A stretch of 64,000 nucleotides of DNA from Euwallacea fornicatus (GCF_040115645.1 NC_089575.1:62001-126000), one strand, 5' to 3'. Positions 40,947 through 52,228 are shown, numbered from the stretch's first letter. Translations and numbers: made by a program. Notes: generated by a model from the letters alone, not told the origin.

Positions 40947-41327
40947 TCACCTAAACCGTAAAAACGTTTTCAATACTGCCGCGAAGTTCTGCTTTTCTAC
41001 CAGATTTGCAAATTGTAATGATACAGTCTCTTCTCCACGGTAGATGTAAAGCTCTACAATCAGTGTGTGTTCATCTTCGTCGTCCGATTCACCGTTATCA
41101 AACGCCGTTATATCGGTGTCCTCTAGACCAAAAAAAATTTTCCCATTTTCGTCTTTGAAAGCAATATTAGTGCCCTGATATACTTTTACGATTACGTCTG
41201 CCAATTCGACAGCCCCTCTTTGGTATTTCACAACGTTGAAGCTCGATATTTTCTTCTTTACTAACTTAGCCTTCTGTCGTTCACGTTGGAATTGACGAAA
41301 ATCCATTATCAGTTTTTTCATATCCAT
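40947..41327 (-). CDS. Exon-like ORF of unknown function, left copy
   Basis: 126-residue ORF from MDMKKLIMDFRQFQRERQKA to the stop. It has a basic N-terminus, a central acidic run (DNGESDDEDEH) and a C-terminus with alternating hydrophobic residues (VSLQFANLVEKQNFAAVLKT). No family recognised. It is bounded by splice-like sites: acceptor CTTTTAG at 41334-41340 and donor TTTAG|GTGAGA at 40946-40954, so it may be an internal exon of a host gene rather than a complete gene. The right copy (54382-54762) has the same length from this ATG, without indels. About a dozen amino-acid changes and about five silent changes separate them, which gives no sign of strong purifying selection. Confidence 0.5.
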   Translation of the reverse strand: MDMKKLIMDFRQFQRERQKAKLVKKKISSFNVVKYQRGAVELADVIVKVYQGTNIAFKDENGKIFFGLEDTDITAFDNGESDDEDEHTLIVELYIYRGEETVSLQFANLVEKQNFAAVLKTFLRFR

Positions 41328-41405
41328 TTTTTTCTAAAAGAAAAACTATCTTCACTGGTTTTTATCACTGATTTAATGCGTACTAACCTATTCCGAGTCC
41401 CTTCA

Positions 41406-41870
41406 GCCTGTCGGGGTGCACGCTTGCGTGTAAAGCGCTTTCACTACCCGACTTGCGTTTTCGGAGGTTGTAGAATAGTCTAAGCACTTGTGTAAATATG
41501 TAAATATGTATATATTGTAAATATTAGTTCGCAAATATGATTGTAAAAAAAGAAACAATATACCTTGCGCGATTCTTAAAATCTATCTTGCCGTGTCGAG
41601 AACCCAGAAGAGAGCCCTTCCCTATTTTTTCCAGATGGTCTCTATTCGAACAAAGAAAAAGGGACCCGCGCAGGTGCGGGTTAACCTTTTTCTTTGTAAA
41701 GGTTAAGGTAAGGTTCTTTTTTCCCTTCCGGCAGAATGTTCTAGAATGACCTGCCGGAAGTGCTAGGGGAAGATTTTTCACCGGGTTCTGGAGTACCTAG
41801 GGAACCGAAGGGTCACCCTAGGGTACGTCACATTGTCAAGCCTGACAGGTGACAGTTGCTCCGCTATCAG
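41406..41870. other. Insertion present only in the left arm
   Basis: No coding sequence. Has AT-rich tgtaaatatg repeats, then GC-rich inverted repeats (acccgcgcaggtgcgggt near 41670; ttccggcag...ctgccggaa, about 41727-41759). No termini or family recognised. Confidence 0.45.
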
Positions 41871-41985
41871 CTCCGCCACAAGCCGTTCGTTACTCTAACG
41901 TCTCGTCTGGTCTCAATAACAAGATCAAAGACGCGCACGTTGCATGTATAAATAGTTGCCTATGTTGCAAGCAGGATCGTACATA

Positions 41986-42789
41986 TAATTATACGGTGCC
42001 TTCATAAATGTTTGTCCGCCTCGTGATCAACAATGTAGACAACCAAACATACAACGGTTTGTTTCATGTTTAGTTGCTAGTGTGGGGCCAATAGGAGTTT
42101 GTACATCCCGAGGGGATGTAGTGGTAACGCAACGCATTGTTGATGTTAACGGGGTAATGTATGATTCCGCTACCAGGCGTGCGCGTGGGAAAGGGCCAGT
42201 ATCCAAACCCGAAGAAGAAACTGACCTTGGGTACTCAGTACCCGTTTGTACTACTTAACTATTGTGTTTTCACTTCTACTATTTCTACTTTCATTTTTCC
42301 CCGCCTGTACTCTCAATCCTCGTGGAGATGATGGTCGTGCCGTTCGTTTTTTGAAGCTGCTTAACCCTTTTAATCTCCTGCTCCCGGCATTCGTCAACCG
42401 CCACTCGTGTAAGTGTCGCTTGTCAGTGCGGGTTCTCGGAGTGGACGGCTCACGAGCGAACAGTGCACTGCACTGGAAATGAATTCACTAAATAAAATCA
42501 GCTGACAATCCTCGTTTACCAGCTCGGGCCTTGAGGGTTATGTTATTGTTATGACTGGATATTCTGCGTGAACTTTCCATTTATTTTAATCGTTATTTGC
42601 CAATAAAAACAAATCTGCTTTCCAAAATTTAATGCATTTTATACAAACAGATAACATAGAGAAGACACTAATTTTAAGCACTGAGAAGTAAGTTAAAACT
42701 TAAGAAATTAGAACCATTATAGTCTACATTCATCATCAGCGGTTCGACTCGATTCTCCGTTATATTGCCTAATTTCCACCTTTTGGTTT
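41986..42789. other. Unassigned DNA
   Basis: Short open stretches only. No family recognised. Moderately GC-rich from 42080 to 42480, unlike the AT-rich flanks. Confidence 0.3.
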
Positions 42790-43350
42790 CTACTTTTCCA
42801 TTTACATGATTTACACATCTATGCTATTTGCCAACAGTAATATCATTTACGGCGTCATCAAAAGTGTTCTTCACATCGGCATATTTAAATGTTATGGTCA
42901 GCTACAAAGTTCTTGACGTCCGCCTATATAATTTCTATCGGGTTAAGCTCACAATGGTCAGGTGGAAGTCTCCACACTGTTTTATTTTCAGCCTTGGCCA
43001 GTTTGTCCATTATGTATTTGTTGTATTTTCCTTTATGTTCGTTAACTATTAACAGAAGTTCTGCCTTAAATAAATCCTCCTCAAATTAATGTGTTTAGAT
43101 CGAAACCATTGTTGTACTTCAGATTTTCTTGATGCCATTGTAGAAATTCCTTCTAACTTTCTAAAATCATGGGGCGTTATTTAATACCGTGACTCTATTT
43201 TCCTGGAGTTGAGGTAATATTCTTTTGAACAATTTTTGAAAAGAGCTTCCGTTCATTTTTTCATGGTAGTCTTCGGCCTTTTTCGATTCAAATACTCGTA
43301 AGTCATTTGGAACGAATCCAGAAACTTGTGAGATTTTCAGCTGCTTAGGT
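42790..43350 (-). pseudogene. DDE_3-type (Tc1/mariner-group) transposase relic
   Basis: On the minus strand pieces read VTVLNNAP, then KAELLLIVNEHKGKYNKYIM, KTVWRLPPDHCELNPIEII and ADVKNFVADHN. The order and the WRLPPDHCELNPIE motif with the final Glu match DDE_3 transposases common in insects. Several stops and a frameshift; the normal second Asp appears as Asn (NNAP). N-terminal part not found. Confidence 0.65.
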
Positions 43351-43534
43351 CTTATAATTTTGGCTATATATATATTTTGGATTTTACATATTGGTCTACA
43401 GGATGTTAAAAAAAGATTGTAAAATATTTAAAGAGATAAAAGTATGGACTAAATTAAGCAACAAGTCTTAGTAGACATGGGTCCGCAAAACTCTTTTTTG
43501 AAAGACTTATTTCTAATTCCCTATTACTTATTTA

Positions 43535-44499
43535 TTATTTACGTACCTCAAAAAAAATACAGTTACATAAGGTGTCAAAGTGCCCTCCTTCTATTTCCAA
43601 GCAGGCCTGACATCTTTGTCTGAAGGATATTTGGACCCTTTCTAAAACTCCCTCGTTGACTCGAATTTGTTGGTATGTTTGATTAATCCGTAGCTTCAGC
43701 TCCTCGAGGCTATTTATATGAGGACCATAGACCGATGTTTTCAAATATCTTCAAAAAAAGAAATCTAGAGGGTTGAAATCAGGCGATCTTGCAGGCCGCA
43801 ATGCAGGTCCGCCCCTTCCTTCCCATGTACGTGGAAAAGTTTCGTCTAAATGCTCTCTAACGACAATCGAAAAATGAGCTGGAGCACCATCATGCTGAAA
43901 CCACATTTGTTGCCTTTCGTCTAAAGGAATGTCGTCAAAAAGGTCGCCTATTGTGTTTTGCAGGAAGTTTAAGTAAACAGCGCCTGTTAATCGGTTTGGT
44001 GAAACAACAGGACTTAGAAACCTGTCGCCTACAAAACCCATCCAAATAGTTAACGAAAAACGCGTCTGATGTCGAGATTCAGTTAGAGCATGGAGATTTA
44101 TGGAACATGTGTATTGTGAAAATTAACAACTCTGTTTCGTGTGAATCCGGCCTCATTAGTAAAAAGAATGTTGGCAAGAAAACGGGGATTGTCAGCATCA
44201 CTGCGTAGAAACCAGCGACAAAAAACCAAACGTGCTTGACGATCGAGTGGATTTAAGGCCTGTACTCGTTGTACGTGGTATGGATAGAGCAGCTCCTCGT
44301 GGAGGGTTTTCCGAACAAGAGGAACACTAATTCCCACCGCAGCTGATATCATTCGCACACTCGTCCCTGGATTATGCTCTATCCGTGCTAAAATTTCTTC
44401 TGCCTTAGAAGTAGATACTGATCTTGATATTCCGAATAAATAGCATTGTTTGTTCAATGAACCGGTATCACGCAATCTTTGATGAATTGTTCGAAACAC
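43535..44499 (-). pseudogene. D,D41D transposase, third family
   Basis: Three pieces in different frames: HTH plus first catalytic motif (44499-44098), core (44041-43751) and C-terminus (43744-43535). QHDGAPAHFSIVVREHLDE and PARSPDFNPLDFFF give the second and third Asp, 41 residues apart. The first catalytic position reads FTNEAGFT, Asn instead of Asp. Frameshifts at about 44100 and 43750. A decayed terminus may be tctacaggatgttaaa near 43396. The right end was not found. Confidence 0.8.
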
Positions 44500-45502
44500 A
44501 CGACGTGAAGGAATTTATGTGATTCTTTCTAGCTTTTAATACTACTAAAATCCTCATAATAAGAGACAAAATCTGTATTACTAAAATAGTTGGAATACCG
44601 CTTGATAAGTACCAATGCAGGATCGGTTCGGTGATGATGCAGAGAGGGTCGGTCGCCTTAACTGCGGTCACCCCCGTCTGTTTTCCTAACCACGACCTGA
44701 ATCGCCGCACTTTGGTGATCGGACAGGACGCTACAGACCAACATGGCACGCGGCTATTATTATTAGGGGAATGCTACCAGTCATAATATAGTGAGCATCA
44801 GAGGATATTTTAATTAAATAATATAGTTAGTTTACATCATCCATCTCTCCAAAAACGATATTACTTCATTCATCCACATAAAATAAATATATGGTTGATT
44901 GACGATAAAATATGCGGTCTCTTCTAGAAGAAATCCTTGTCGAAATACCGCAGTTACTAAAAACAAAAAATTCGTTAACACTGCAATAAACGTTCGAGCC
45001 GGGTTAGTTCAGGTTAGATCTGGTAAAATGTAATTTCAGCGTAAATCAGCGTTAAGCACAAATGTGGGTACGAAATGATTGAAAAAAAAACATATTCATT
45101 AAATATATTTATTCAATGAATTAGCAACACGTTATGGCACAGTTAAAATTGCGAAATCCTTCCAAAAAACAGCAAAATGTCCTGAAATTTGATGTAGAAA
45201 ATGAAGGGATGATCCACTAAGAATTCTATAGCAGGTACAGACGTTTTCTCCTGCATTAGTGATACCGGGGCTGAAATAAACATATCATGCATAATCAAAG
45301 ATAAAATGAAGACTTGATGTATTAAGAAAAACAATTAGTTATTCTATGCCATATACTCACATACGGGCGCAAATACGATGAATTAAAATCAAACGGGTCT
45401 CTACATATACACTTACTTTCATATGAAGTGCACCACCCAATAATAATAGTAATATTAATAATAATTAAATCTTCTAATTTTGGTAAAGTAATGCTTCATT
45501 AT
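44500..45502. other. Unassigned AT-rich DNA
   Basis: No recognisable gene. 44610-44760 is GC-richer and may be a fragment of a retroposon. The rest is low-complexity AT-rich DNA. Confidence 0.3.
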
Positions 45503-46273
45503 ACAGGGTGAGTCTTAAGTAATGGGACACAGAGCAACGATGGATTTATGACATAAAAACAATGCAATATAGCTAAATTTATGTTATACCAAAAGTTGAT
45601 AATAACTGAGATACAGGGTGCCAAAGTTGAAAAATGAAATCAAATTTTCTTTAATATCTCTGGAACAGTTCGGGCTAATTTCACGAAATTTTTTATATAG
45701 GGGTTTTTGGAGATGATCAATTCAAATTTATCGACGATTTCGGTGTATCTTCTAGAGGGTGCCATAATCGACAATTAGGAGTCATTTAAACCATTTAAAC
45801 TTTTTTGTGCCACGGCGTATGTCATTTTGTCCTCATAAAATTTGTTCCCCTACCTTTTCTAGTTAAAAAAGTTATACCTTATTGGTGTCGCTAGGAGCAA
45901 CGGTTTTCGAGAAATTCAATTAAATAACTTAAATTCCCATTTTTTCTACTTGTTGACATGTAACAACATAATTTTTTTGTATTGTTAAAAAAGCACAAAG
46001 ATTATATGAAAACAATTTAATACCGTAGTTGGTCTTCTATTGATATATTTATTTAAGCTCCAAACGAATATTTTAACAATAACTAAAAAAATTAGAAATT
46101 AAACATATCTTCCTGTGACAATAAATGTTCGACGTGTCCCCCATTTACTTGGATACATTTTGCAATTCTTTTACAGAACGACCTCTTTATTTTAAATAGA
46201 AATTGTTCATTTCGAAATAATGTAGCTGCATTTTGAATTTTGTTTCATAATTTTTCAGGTGTATTTATTGCAT
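45503..46273 (-). mobile_element. D,D41D element, fourth family: one TIR and transposase C-terminus
   Basis: Terminus ACAGGGTGAGTCTTAAGTAA at 45503 with a second acagggtg 109 bp inside (45612). The following arm is similar in order to the fold-back arm at 50099-50450. Near 46095-46270 the minus strand reads as the transposase C-terminus (KCIQVNGGHVEHLL). A Tc1 copy interrupts it at about 46273. Confidence 0.75.
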
Positions 46274-47199
46274 TTATTTCACCCGCTCGCGGAGTTCATC
46301 TATGGTCTCTGGAGGGCGAGCTAAACGTTGAAGTCTCCGACCCATTATATTCCATACATGCTCTATTGGGGACAAATCCGAAGACCGAGCTGGCCAAGGC
46401 AAAGTATCCAAATTTTCAGCTTTCAAATACCTCAAAGCATCGTTGGCTACATGTGGTCGCGCATTATCCTGTTGAAATGTGCTTCCAGGATGGTCGTGCA
46501 TGTATGGCACAAGAACCGGTTCTAAGACACTATTAATGCACCTCTGGGCATTGAATCTATCATAAATGAAAACAAGAGGAGACCGACTACCATACTGGAT
46601 GGCACCCCAAACCATGACACCTGGCGTTAAACCAGAACGACGCCTTTCCAAAAAGACCAAATTTAATCGCTCTCCTCTGCGCCTTCTAACACGTGACCGT
46701 CCATCAGATCGCAATAAACAAAATCGGCTGAACACGATTCTTCTCCACCCATCCACCCATTGCACTCTCAGACGACACCACTCCAGTCGGGCCACCCTGT
46801 GGTTTCGTGATAATAGAAGCCGACCCATAGGACGAAATGAATTTAGTCCAAAACTTCGAATTTTGTGATACATCATACCAAGGGATCCCTTCGATTTAGG
46901 GTGGCCACCCAGTTAGCACCAAGAGGCGGAATTGTTTCAAACGGGGCGCCTGCCGCTGAACGACGAAGTCGCCGGTCTTCGCGTCGGTTCGTCATTCTTG
47001 GACGGCCACTACCACGATGGCGATTTACTGACCCTTCGTTAGACCAATCTCTCCGATCTCTTAGCACTGTTGATGCGTTTCGATCCAATCTACGTGCAAT
47101 TTCGCGGAGAGGTAAACCTGCCTCATGCATACCAACAATTCTTTCCCTCTCAAAGGGAGTTAACTGCCGATAAACTGTATTTTGGCGTACACGAGGCAT
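46274..47199 (-). pseudogene. Tc1-type (DD34E) transposase lacking its first catalytic motif
   Basis: HTH region (47199-46873; TPFERERIVGMHEAGLPLRE, then GSGRPRMTNRREDR), then after a frameshift the catalytic part (46876-46274). The strand order VFSRFCLLRSDGRSRVRRR lacks the DES normally found between VFS and RFC, an in-frame loss of three codons including the catalytic Asp. Later motifs remain: MVWGAIQYGSRSPLVF, FQQDNARPHVA and PARSSDLSPIEHVWNIMG. Dead copy. GC content is higher than in its neighbours. Confidence 0.88.
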
Positions 47200-48420
47200 T
47201 TTGCACTACCACACATTCAATATGGTACTGACAATGGTACCTTTATCGCTATCCGCCCGTAAAAAAATGTGCAAAAAGAACAATCGTCACAGATAAAAAA
47301 GTAAAGAAAAACTTCATATCGCGTTAAAATACGAACTTGAAATTTTTATCATTTTTTCCTCTTTGCAAGTCTAAAATCATACCAAAATTTCAAATACATA
47401 CAATGCGTTCTTCTTGGTGTTGCGGTTTTTTTGAAAGTCAGCGTATATTGAAACAAATTTGCAAAATTTGCAAAAATTCCCAACGAAATCGAATATGCCC
47501 GCAGGCACGTTCGTGCCAGCATGTTTTTTTAAACAACTTATTACTGGAGGCTTTTCTTTTCGTTCTCTAGGGTGCTTATTTGCAATTCGGATAGGTAACA
47601 ATTAAAGGCTTAAATGATAACTTAATTAGATGAAAGAAAACACTCGCGTTACTTAGTTTACCGTTCACCCAGCACCGTTCCCGACCAGAGAGAGCCTCCT
47701 TGTCCAAATCTTAAGTGCCCCCTCCCCCTTGGGGGTAATGAAACAGTGTCGTACCCGAAGTAGAGGCTTGCGACCGTTACCACATCTGGCTGCTGCGAGC
47801 CAGCACCACGAACCATTCTTTGTTCGAGCCCTTATTCCTTGGTTCAAACAAAGAGATGTTCGCCTTTTGGGTTTTTTCTGTGACCCGAATTCTAGGATGT
47901 TGCTGGGAGAACCCAGCAACATGCGAGAATCACTCCGACCGCAAGTATTTTGCACCAGAATACAACTACCCGTTTATACCCTGAAGCAAAGGTTCACCTA
48001 ACAAAGGCCTGGTAATTCGGTAACATATGCCCTTTATTTTGATTATCGGATATTGCTCAGAACCGCACTGGCTTATAAAAATTGAAGAATATAACGAAAT
48101 AAATAGAATGAGGTTATTTGCGTGTGGTTGGCAAGAGAATTCGGAAAAAACTATATTGGAAAATTCTTGAAACTTTTGGCTTCGACGGTGGTGGCGACCA
48201 AGTTCGTAATTTTCAGCCTCCCTCCGCCTACATACCCGCCAATCCGAACTGCCGTAGACCGACTCCCACGGTACGGTGCGCCTGTTTTATACCAAGTTAT
48301 GGAAACACAAAACCTTAAAAGGTTTTTGCAATCATTATCTAAAACTTGTGATTTTCGTGAGGCCTGGCCAATGTAACAAAGATTTCTCACGCCCTGGAGC
48401 CATGTGCGAAATCTGCCTAC
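47200..48420. other. Unassigned DNA
   Basis: 47200-47640 is AT-rich and possibly holds the Tc1 right terminus. 47650-48000 is GC-richer, without a recognised gene, and has an inverted pair gttgctggg/cccagcaac at 47898-47922. 48060-48420 shows nothing assignable. The open stretches seen in several frames look non-coding. Confidence 0.3.
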
Positions 48421-48435
48421 AGTTCCTTCGCGGTG

Positions 48436-48897
48436 TCTCTTCGGTAGTATAGTGGTCAGTATACCCGCCTGTCACGCGGGAGACCCGGGTTCGATTCCCG
48501 ACCGGAGAGCACCATCCCTCTCCCTTTTTTTTTTTGCCGAGGAAAAAGTCTTCAAAAGACACCCGGCCTGTTGTTCTGGCAGCCGGGTAGTGTGGGATTC
48601 ACCAGAGGGACACTCTCCGGCGCTAATCGACAGCCCCCAGCGCCTACCCACTAAAAAAACCCCGTTCTCTCTTGTTAACTGCCAAGACCCGGTACCGTCC
48701 CTAGGGACATCTCATCAGTGTTACCACCCCCCTTCCTGAAGTATATGCCTAGCGGCGGTTCCGGGGAGGTCCAGGGTGAAGAAAGGAGGGTTTTAGTGGG
48801 AGGCGTGTCCCATTCAGGGACGAATCCCACATAACCCGGTCGCTCGAACATCGGACCGGGTACCTTTTGAAGGTTTCCCTCCTCTATAAAAAAAAAA
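48436..48897 (+). mobile_element. Chimeric SINE-like retro-insert: tRNA-Asp head, R1-LINE tail
   Basis: 462 bp flanked by 15 bp direct repeats AGTTCCTTCGCGGTG (48421-48435 and 48898-48912). Starts with a tRNA-Asp-like sequence and ends with a ~190 nt tail and A-run closely matching the 3' end of the R1-like LINE at 28638-29493. Between them (about 48525-48660) is a tail-like segment in reverse orientation, headed by T11. Confidence 0.85.
48438..48509 (+). tRNA. tRNA-Asp(GTC)-like sequence, head of a retro-insert
   Basis: 72 nt folding as a tRNA: acceptor TCTTCGG/CCGGAGA with one G-T pair, anticodon arm CCCGC-CTGTCAC-GCGGG (anticodon GTC, Asp), box B GGTTCGATTCC at 48488-48498. The outer T-stem pair is mismatched, no CCA is expected or seen, and it lies inside target-site duplications. 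I therefore take it as a retroposed pseudo-tRNA rather than a functional gene. A run of 11 T at 48525-48535 would end Pol III transcription. Confidence 0.8.
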
Positions 48898-48912
48898 AGT
48901 TCCTTCGCGGTG

Positions 48913-49327
48913 GCGTCCATACAGCCCCTCAAGTCTCATAAACTAGATAAAGTTTGACAACCCACGCATATAACATAGAACAGGTGGGAATTAGCCAAGT
49001 CCACCAGCATATAGGATTATGGACAATTACCGTTGGTCCTGCCAGCAGGTACGGTACGCATGGGCGTAACATCAGGGTACGTCACCTTTTATTCCCCCCC
49101 GTTCTTCCTATTCTACTCTAACTAATACTATCTAATCTAACACACAGATTTTCCCTGAGTGCATCTCGACTTGATCAGACAGTATTGATTGTTTGGAAAA
49201 TTAAGCGTTCGGAGTAGCGGATCCTACATTACTGTGAATAAAAATTTAATTTTTTTTTTATAGGACTGCCGAACACGGTGTGTAGTGTAAGAAAAATGCA
49301 AATCATCATGTTATAAAACATTGCAAT
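48913..49327. other. Spacer before gypsy C LTR
   Basis: No gene. 48970-49100 has an LTR-like look (gtacggtacgcatgggcgtaacatcagggtacgtcacc) resembling acctagggtacgtcacattg at 41814-41835, but boundaries are not clear. Confidence 0.3.
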
Positions 49328-49900
49328 TGTAATGGAACTCGCGAAACAAAACTCGGGAACACCTTATTAGATTTTATTCCACTCGTTATGACACACACAA
49401 CACTGAATCGTTTCAAAACTAAAGATCTTGGGCTTTAACTGGCATTTAAATGGAGAGAGTCAAGAGTTAGGGATCCAGGATTTTACTAGATTCCGGGAGC
49501 GTCGAGCTATATCAGTCGTGTTGTTATTATAGAAAAATAGAATAGAGAGGGTGTAGTGAGTTTCGGGGTATCTTAAGTACTAAAAATGGGGGTCAGTACC
49601 CATAGGCGTGCTCCGGTTTTAGGCAATAATCAAGATAACCCACAGATGGTAACTTTCCAAATTCCTAACCCGTAAAGTCAAGACAATGGTAAGAAGGATA
49701 ATTTACGAGGGTGTTGCAGCTGTAGTTTGATTTTAGCAAAATGTGGATACTTTAGACTTTTGTCTTGACGAGGAAGAGGAGTGAAAGTCCTTATGAAGGG
49801 TAACCCTTATTGGAAGATAATGGGTTCCCGACATATGGCCTTCCTGGACATACCACTAAGGCAGTGGAAATCCATAGGCGTAGCCTAAGGGTACATTCCA
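49328..49900 (-). repeat. Gypsy element C 3' LTR
   Basis: 573 bp, homologous to the solo LTR at 33921-34467 but in opposite orientation and visibly diverged. Next to it, minus strand AATTTAAGGGGGGAGG is the polypurine tract, which shows that the element body lies to the right. Confidence 0.85.
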
Positions 49901-50098
49901 CCTCCCCCCTTAAATTAGACATTGGGGAAACTGGCGAAGTTGTCACAATGGATAAGATAGTAACACCTAGGGTACTTAGTTATACAATAAGAGCCAAAAA
50001 TGGAAACATTGCACAATGATTTAGGAAAGATATACATAATACAGTAGCTTAATTACTAAATTATGAACTATACAGAATGTAAGTATTATAAAGTAAAT
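49901..50098 (-). pseudogene. Element C remnant between LTR and fold-back insertion
   Basis: Internal DNA after the polypurine tract. No env homology found, unlike elements A and B. Resumes at 51260-51451 after the fold-back element, also without recognisable env. Confidence 0.4.
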
Positions 50099-51259
50099 AC
50101 AGGGTGTCCTCGAATTACGTGGCCAAAATAATACCGCAGATTGTTTGAGTGAAAATAAGTCGATTTAACTAAACTTCCCTCAGTCCAAAAGTTGATAATT
50201 ATGGAGCTACAGGGTGTTAAAGTTGAAAAAAAAATCACATTTTTTTTAATATCTTTCGATTTCTTTGAGTTAATTTCACGAAATTTCATATTTGAGGGTG
50301 TTTTAGGATACGAAATTCAAATTTATTAACGATTTAGTTGTTTCTTCTAGGGGGCGCCACAAGCGACCATTAGGACACATTTAAATCTCTGTAACTTTTT
50401 CGTGCCACGGTGTATATTATTTTGGTATTTAAAAACCTTTTTCCCTTACATTACGCATAATTCTAATGCGCTGCATATTTGCGTTGGCGCTTTTAAGTAA
50501 ATAACTCAGTTGGCTATGTTTTTAATTGACATTTTAACACTTGAATTTGTTTCTCAAATGTCAGTTTTTTTATTTAGCCCTCAGTTTTTCTTGTCAGTTT
50601 CGCTTCTTGTTCCTGTAAATATCCATAAGTATGGCCAATAATAATTTAATTAATTAGTAAGTGTTATTCTCGCTTGTTGTTGTTTCTTTGTTAATTATTA
50701 TTTTTGTTTTCTATTTAATAATATCTGATTTTGAAAACTTATTGTTATACCTTTACTAATAATTATTTTTGAAAAACTTAATTTTTTTTAACGGAAAATA
50801 ATTTTAAGGTAATTTGCATGCATCATCAGGCTTAGATGCATTTTTCTCCAAAACCGTAGAAAACCTTCTAGCGACGTCAATAAAGTATACCTTTTCTAAG
50901 TATAAAAGGTAGGGAAAAAGGTTTGTAAATACCAAAATAATATACATCGTGGCACGAAAAAGTTACAGAGATTTAAATGTGTCCTAATGTTCGCTTGTGG
51001 CGCCCCCTAGAAGAAACAACTAACTCGTTAATAAATTTGAATTTCGTATCCTAAAACACCCTCAAATATGAAATTTCGTGAAATTAACTCAAAGAAATCG
51101 AAAGATATTAAAGAAAATGTGATTTTTTTTTCAACTTTAACACCCTGTAGCTCCATAATTATCAACTTTTGGACTGAGGGAAGTTTAGTTAAATCGACTT
51201 ATTTTCACTCAAACAATCTGCGGTATTATTTTGGCCACGTAATTCGAGGACACCCTGTA
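50099..51259. mobile_element. Second fold-back element with ~350 bp arms
   Basis: Arms 50099-50452 and 50909-51259 are near-perfect inverted repeats starting ACAGGGTGTCCTCGAATTAC, separated by a 456 nt AT-rich spacer. A second acagggtg lies 110 bp inside each end. No transposase. Related to the terminus at 45503. Confidence 0.88.
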
Positions 51260-51451
51260 GATACCTATTATGTGTATAATTATATAAAAGTTCAAATAAG
51301 GATTATGAGTGTTTACAAAAATTTAAACATTTTCACTATATCGTTCAGTCTTGGAAATTCGTCACTAAAACGTGCCTGGGTCAACCTTAATAATTGCAAA
51401 GTAGTTAAAGCAAGAGTTAGAGGATAAGATTTAGGGTTTTAATCAGGACAA

Positions 51452-52228
51452 TTAGGGAACTGACACAAATGCTCTTTTCAACCGATTTACGTGGACTTTT
51501 ACTGGTTTATTTTTTATCAAAATTGTGTAGTTTACGGGTGAGGGGTCATCTATAATTTTATATGGTCCATCATAATTACGATTGAGTTTTCGTGATTTCC
51601 CTGATGGCAACTTTTCACTTAGTAAATAAACGTCTTCTTCTATAGTAAATGAGATGTCGTTTACCTTGCAATCGTAATATGATTTATTTACTTCTTTACT
51701 CTGGTTCAAGTTATCCTTAGCTAGTTCATGAGCAGTTTGCATCTTGAATTTTAACTGATCTAAATAAGAGTCGTAGGTATATCTGAATTCTGGAGGCCTT
51801 AAAATTGCAGTCGGTAAGTTAGGTTTGATTCCGAAAACTAACTCAAAAGGTGAGAATTTTGTAGAAGAGTGAATTGTGGTGTTATATGAAAACATAGCGC
51901 AATCTACCCACTTGTCCCAATCGGTTTGTTCTTTATTGACGTGGTGTTTGAGATAGTCTGTTAGGGTGGCATGGCTCCTTTCAAGGGCGCCGTTACCCTG
52001 AGGATGATGAGCCGTGCAATTAATTTGCTTGATTTTGAAAAACTTTGCAATTTCCTTAAGTACTTTTGAGGTAAAATCGCGACCTTGGTCCGTAACTAGT
52101 GATTCGGGAATTCCGAATCGACAAATGAATTCGGGAACAAATTTTTGAACTATCGTAAGAGCTTCGTGGTTGGGTAGGCTGTAGGCTTGAGAAAATTTAG
52201 TTAGGTCGTTTTGCAATGTTAAGATATA
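51452..52228 (-). pseudogene. Element C integrase C-terminal part
   Basis: About 258 residues of gypsy integrase: LTLQNDLTKFSQAYSLPNHE, DQGRDFTSKVLKE, HHPQGNGALERSHATL, FSPFELVFG and the C-terminal chromatin-binding-like region ending HVNRLKRAFVS. Close relative of element A pol. Truncated at 52228 by a D,D41D element; the upstream pol, gag and 5' LTR are absent from the window. The reading frame continues into the transposon for ~25 residues that are not integrase. Confidence 0.85.

Larger units (their letters stand above)
37565..41985. repeat. Left arm of a large inverted duplication
   Basis: In order: piggyBac C-terminus, a ~1 kb unique-looking segment, R1-type tail, D,D41D element, exon-like ORF, then a segment ending TATAAATAGTTGCC...GATCGTACAT. 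All recur inverted at 54198-62432. Extra relative to the right arm: about 41406-41865. Confidence 0.88.

Noticed and set aside
46566..47173. Plus-strand ORFs rich in Arg/Ser opposite the Tc1 transposase
   Set aside because: Antisense of the Tc1 coding strand; composition follows from the other strand.
47665..48001. Possible gene in the GC-richer stretch
   Set aside because: Open frames on both strands of similar length, no motif, no neighbouring exon signals.
48438..48509. A functional tRNA-Asp gene
   Set aside because: It lies inside 15 bp target duplications and is joined to a LINE-type tail; one T-stem pair is mismatched.
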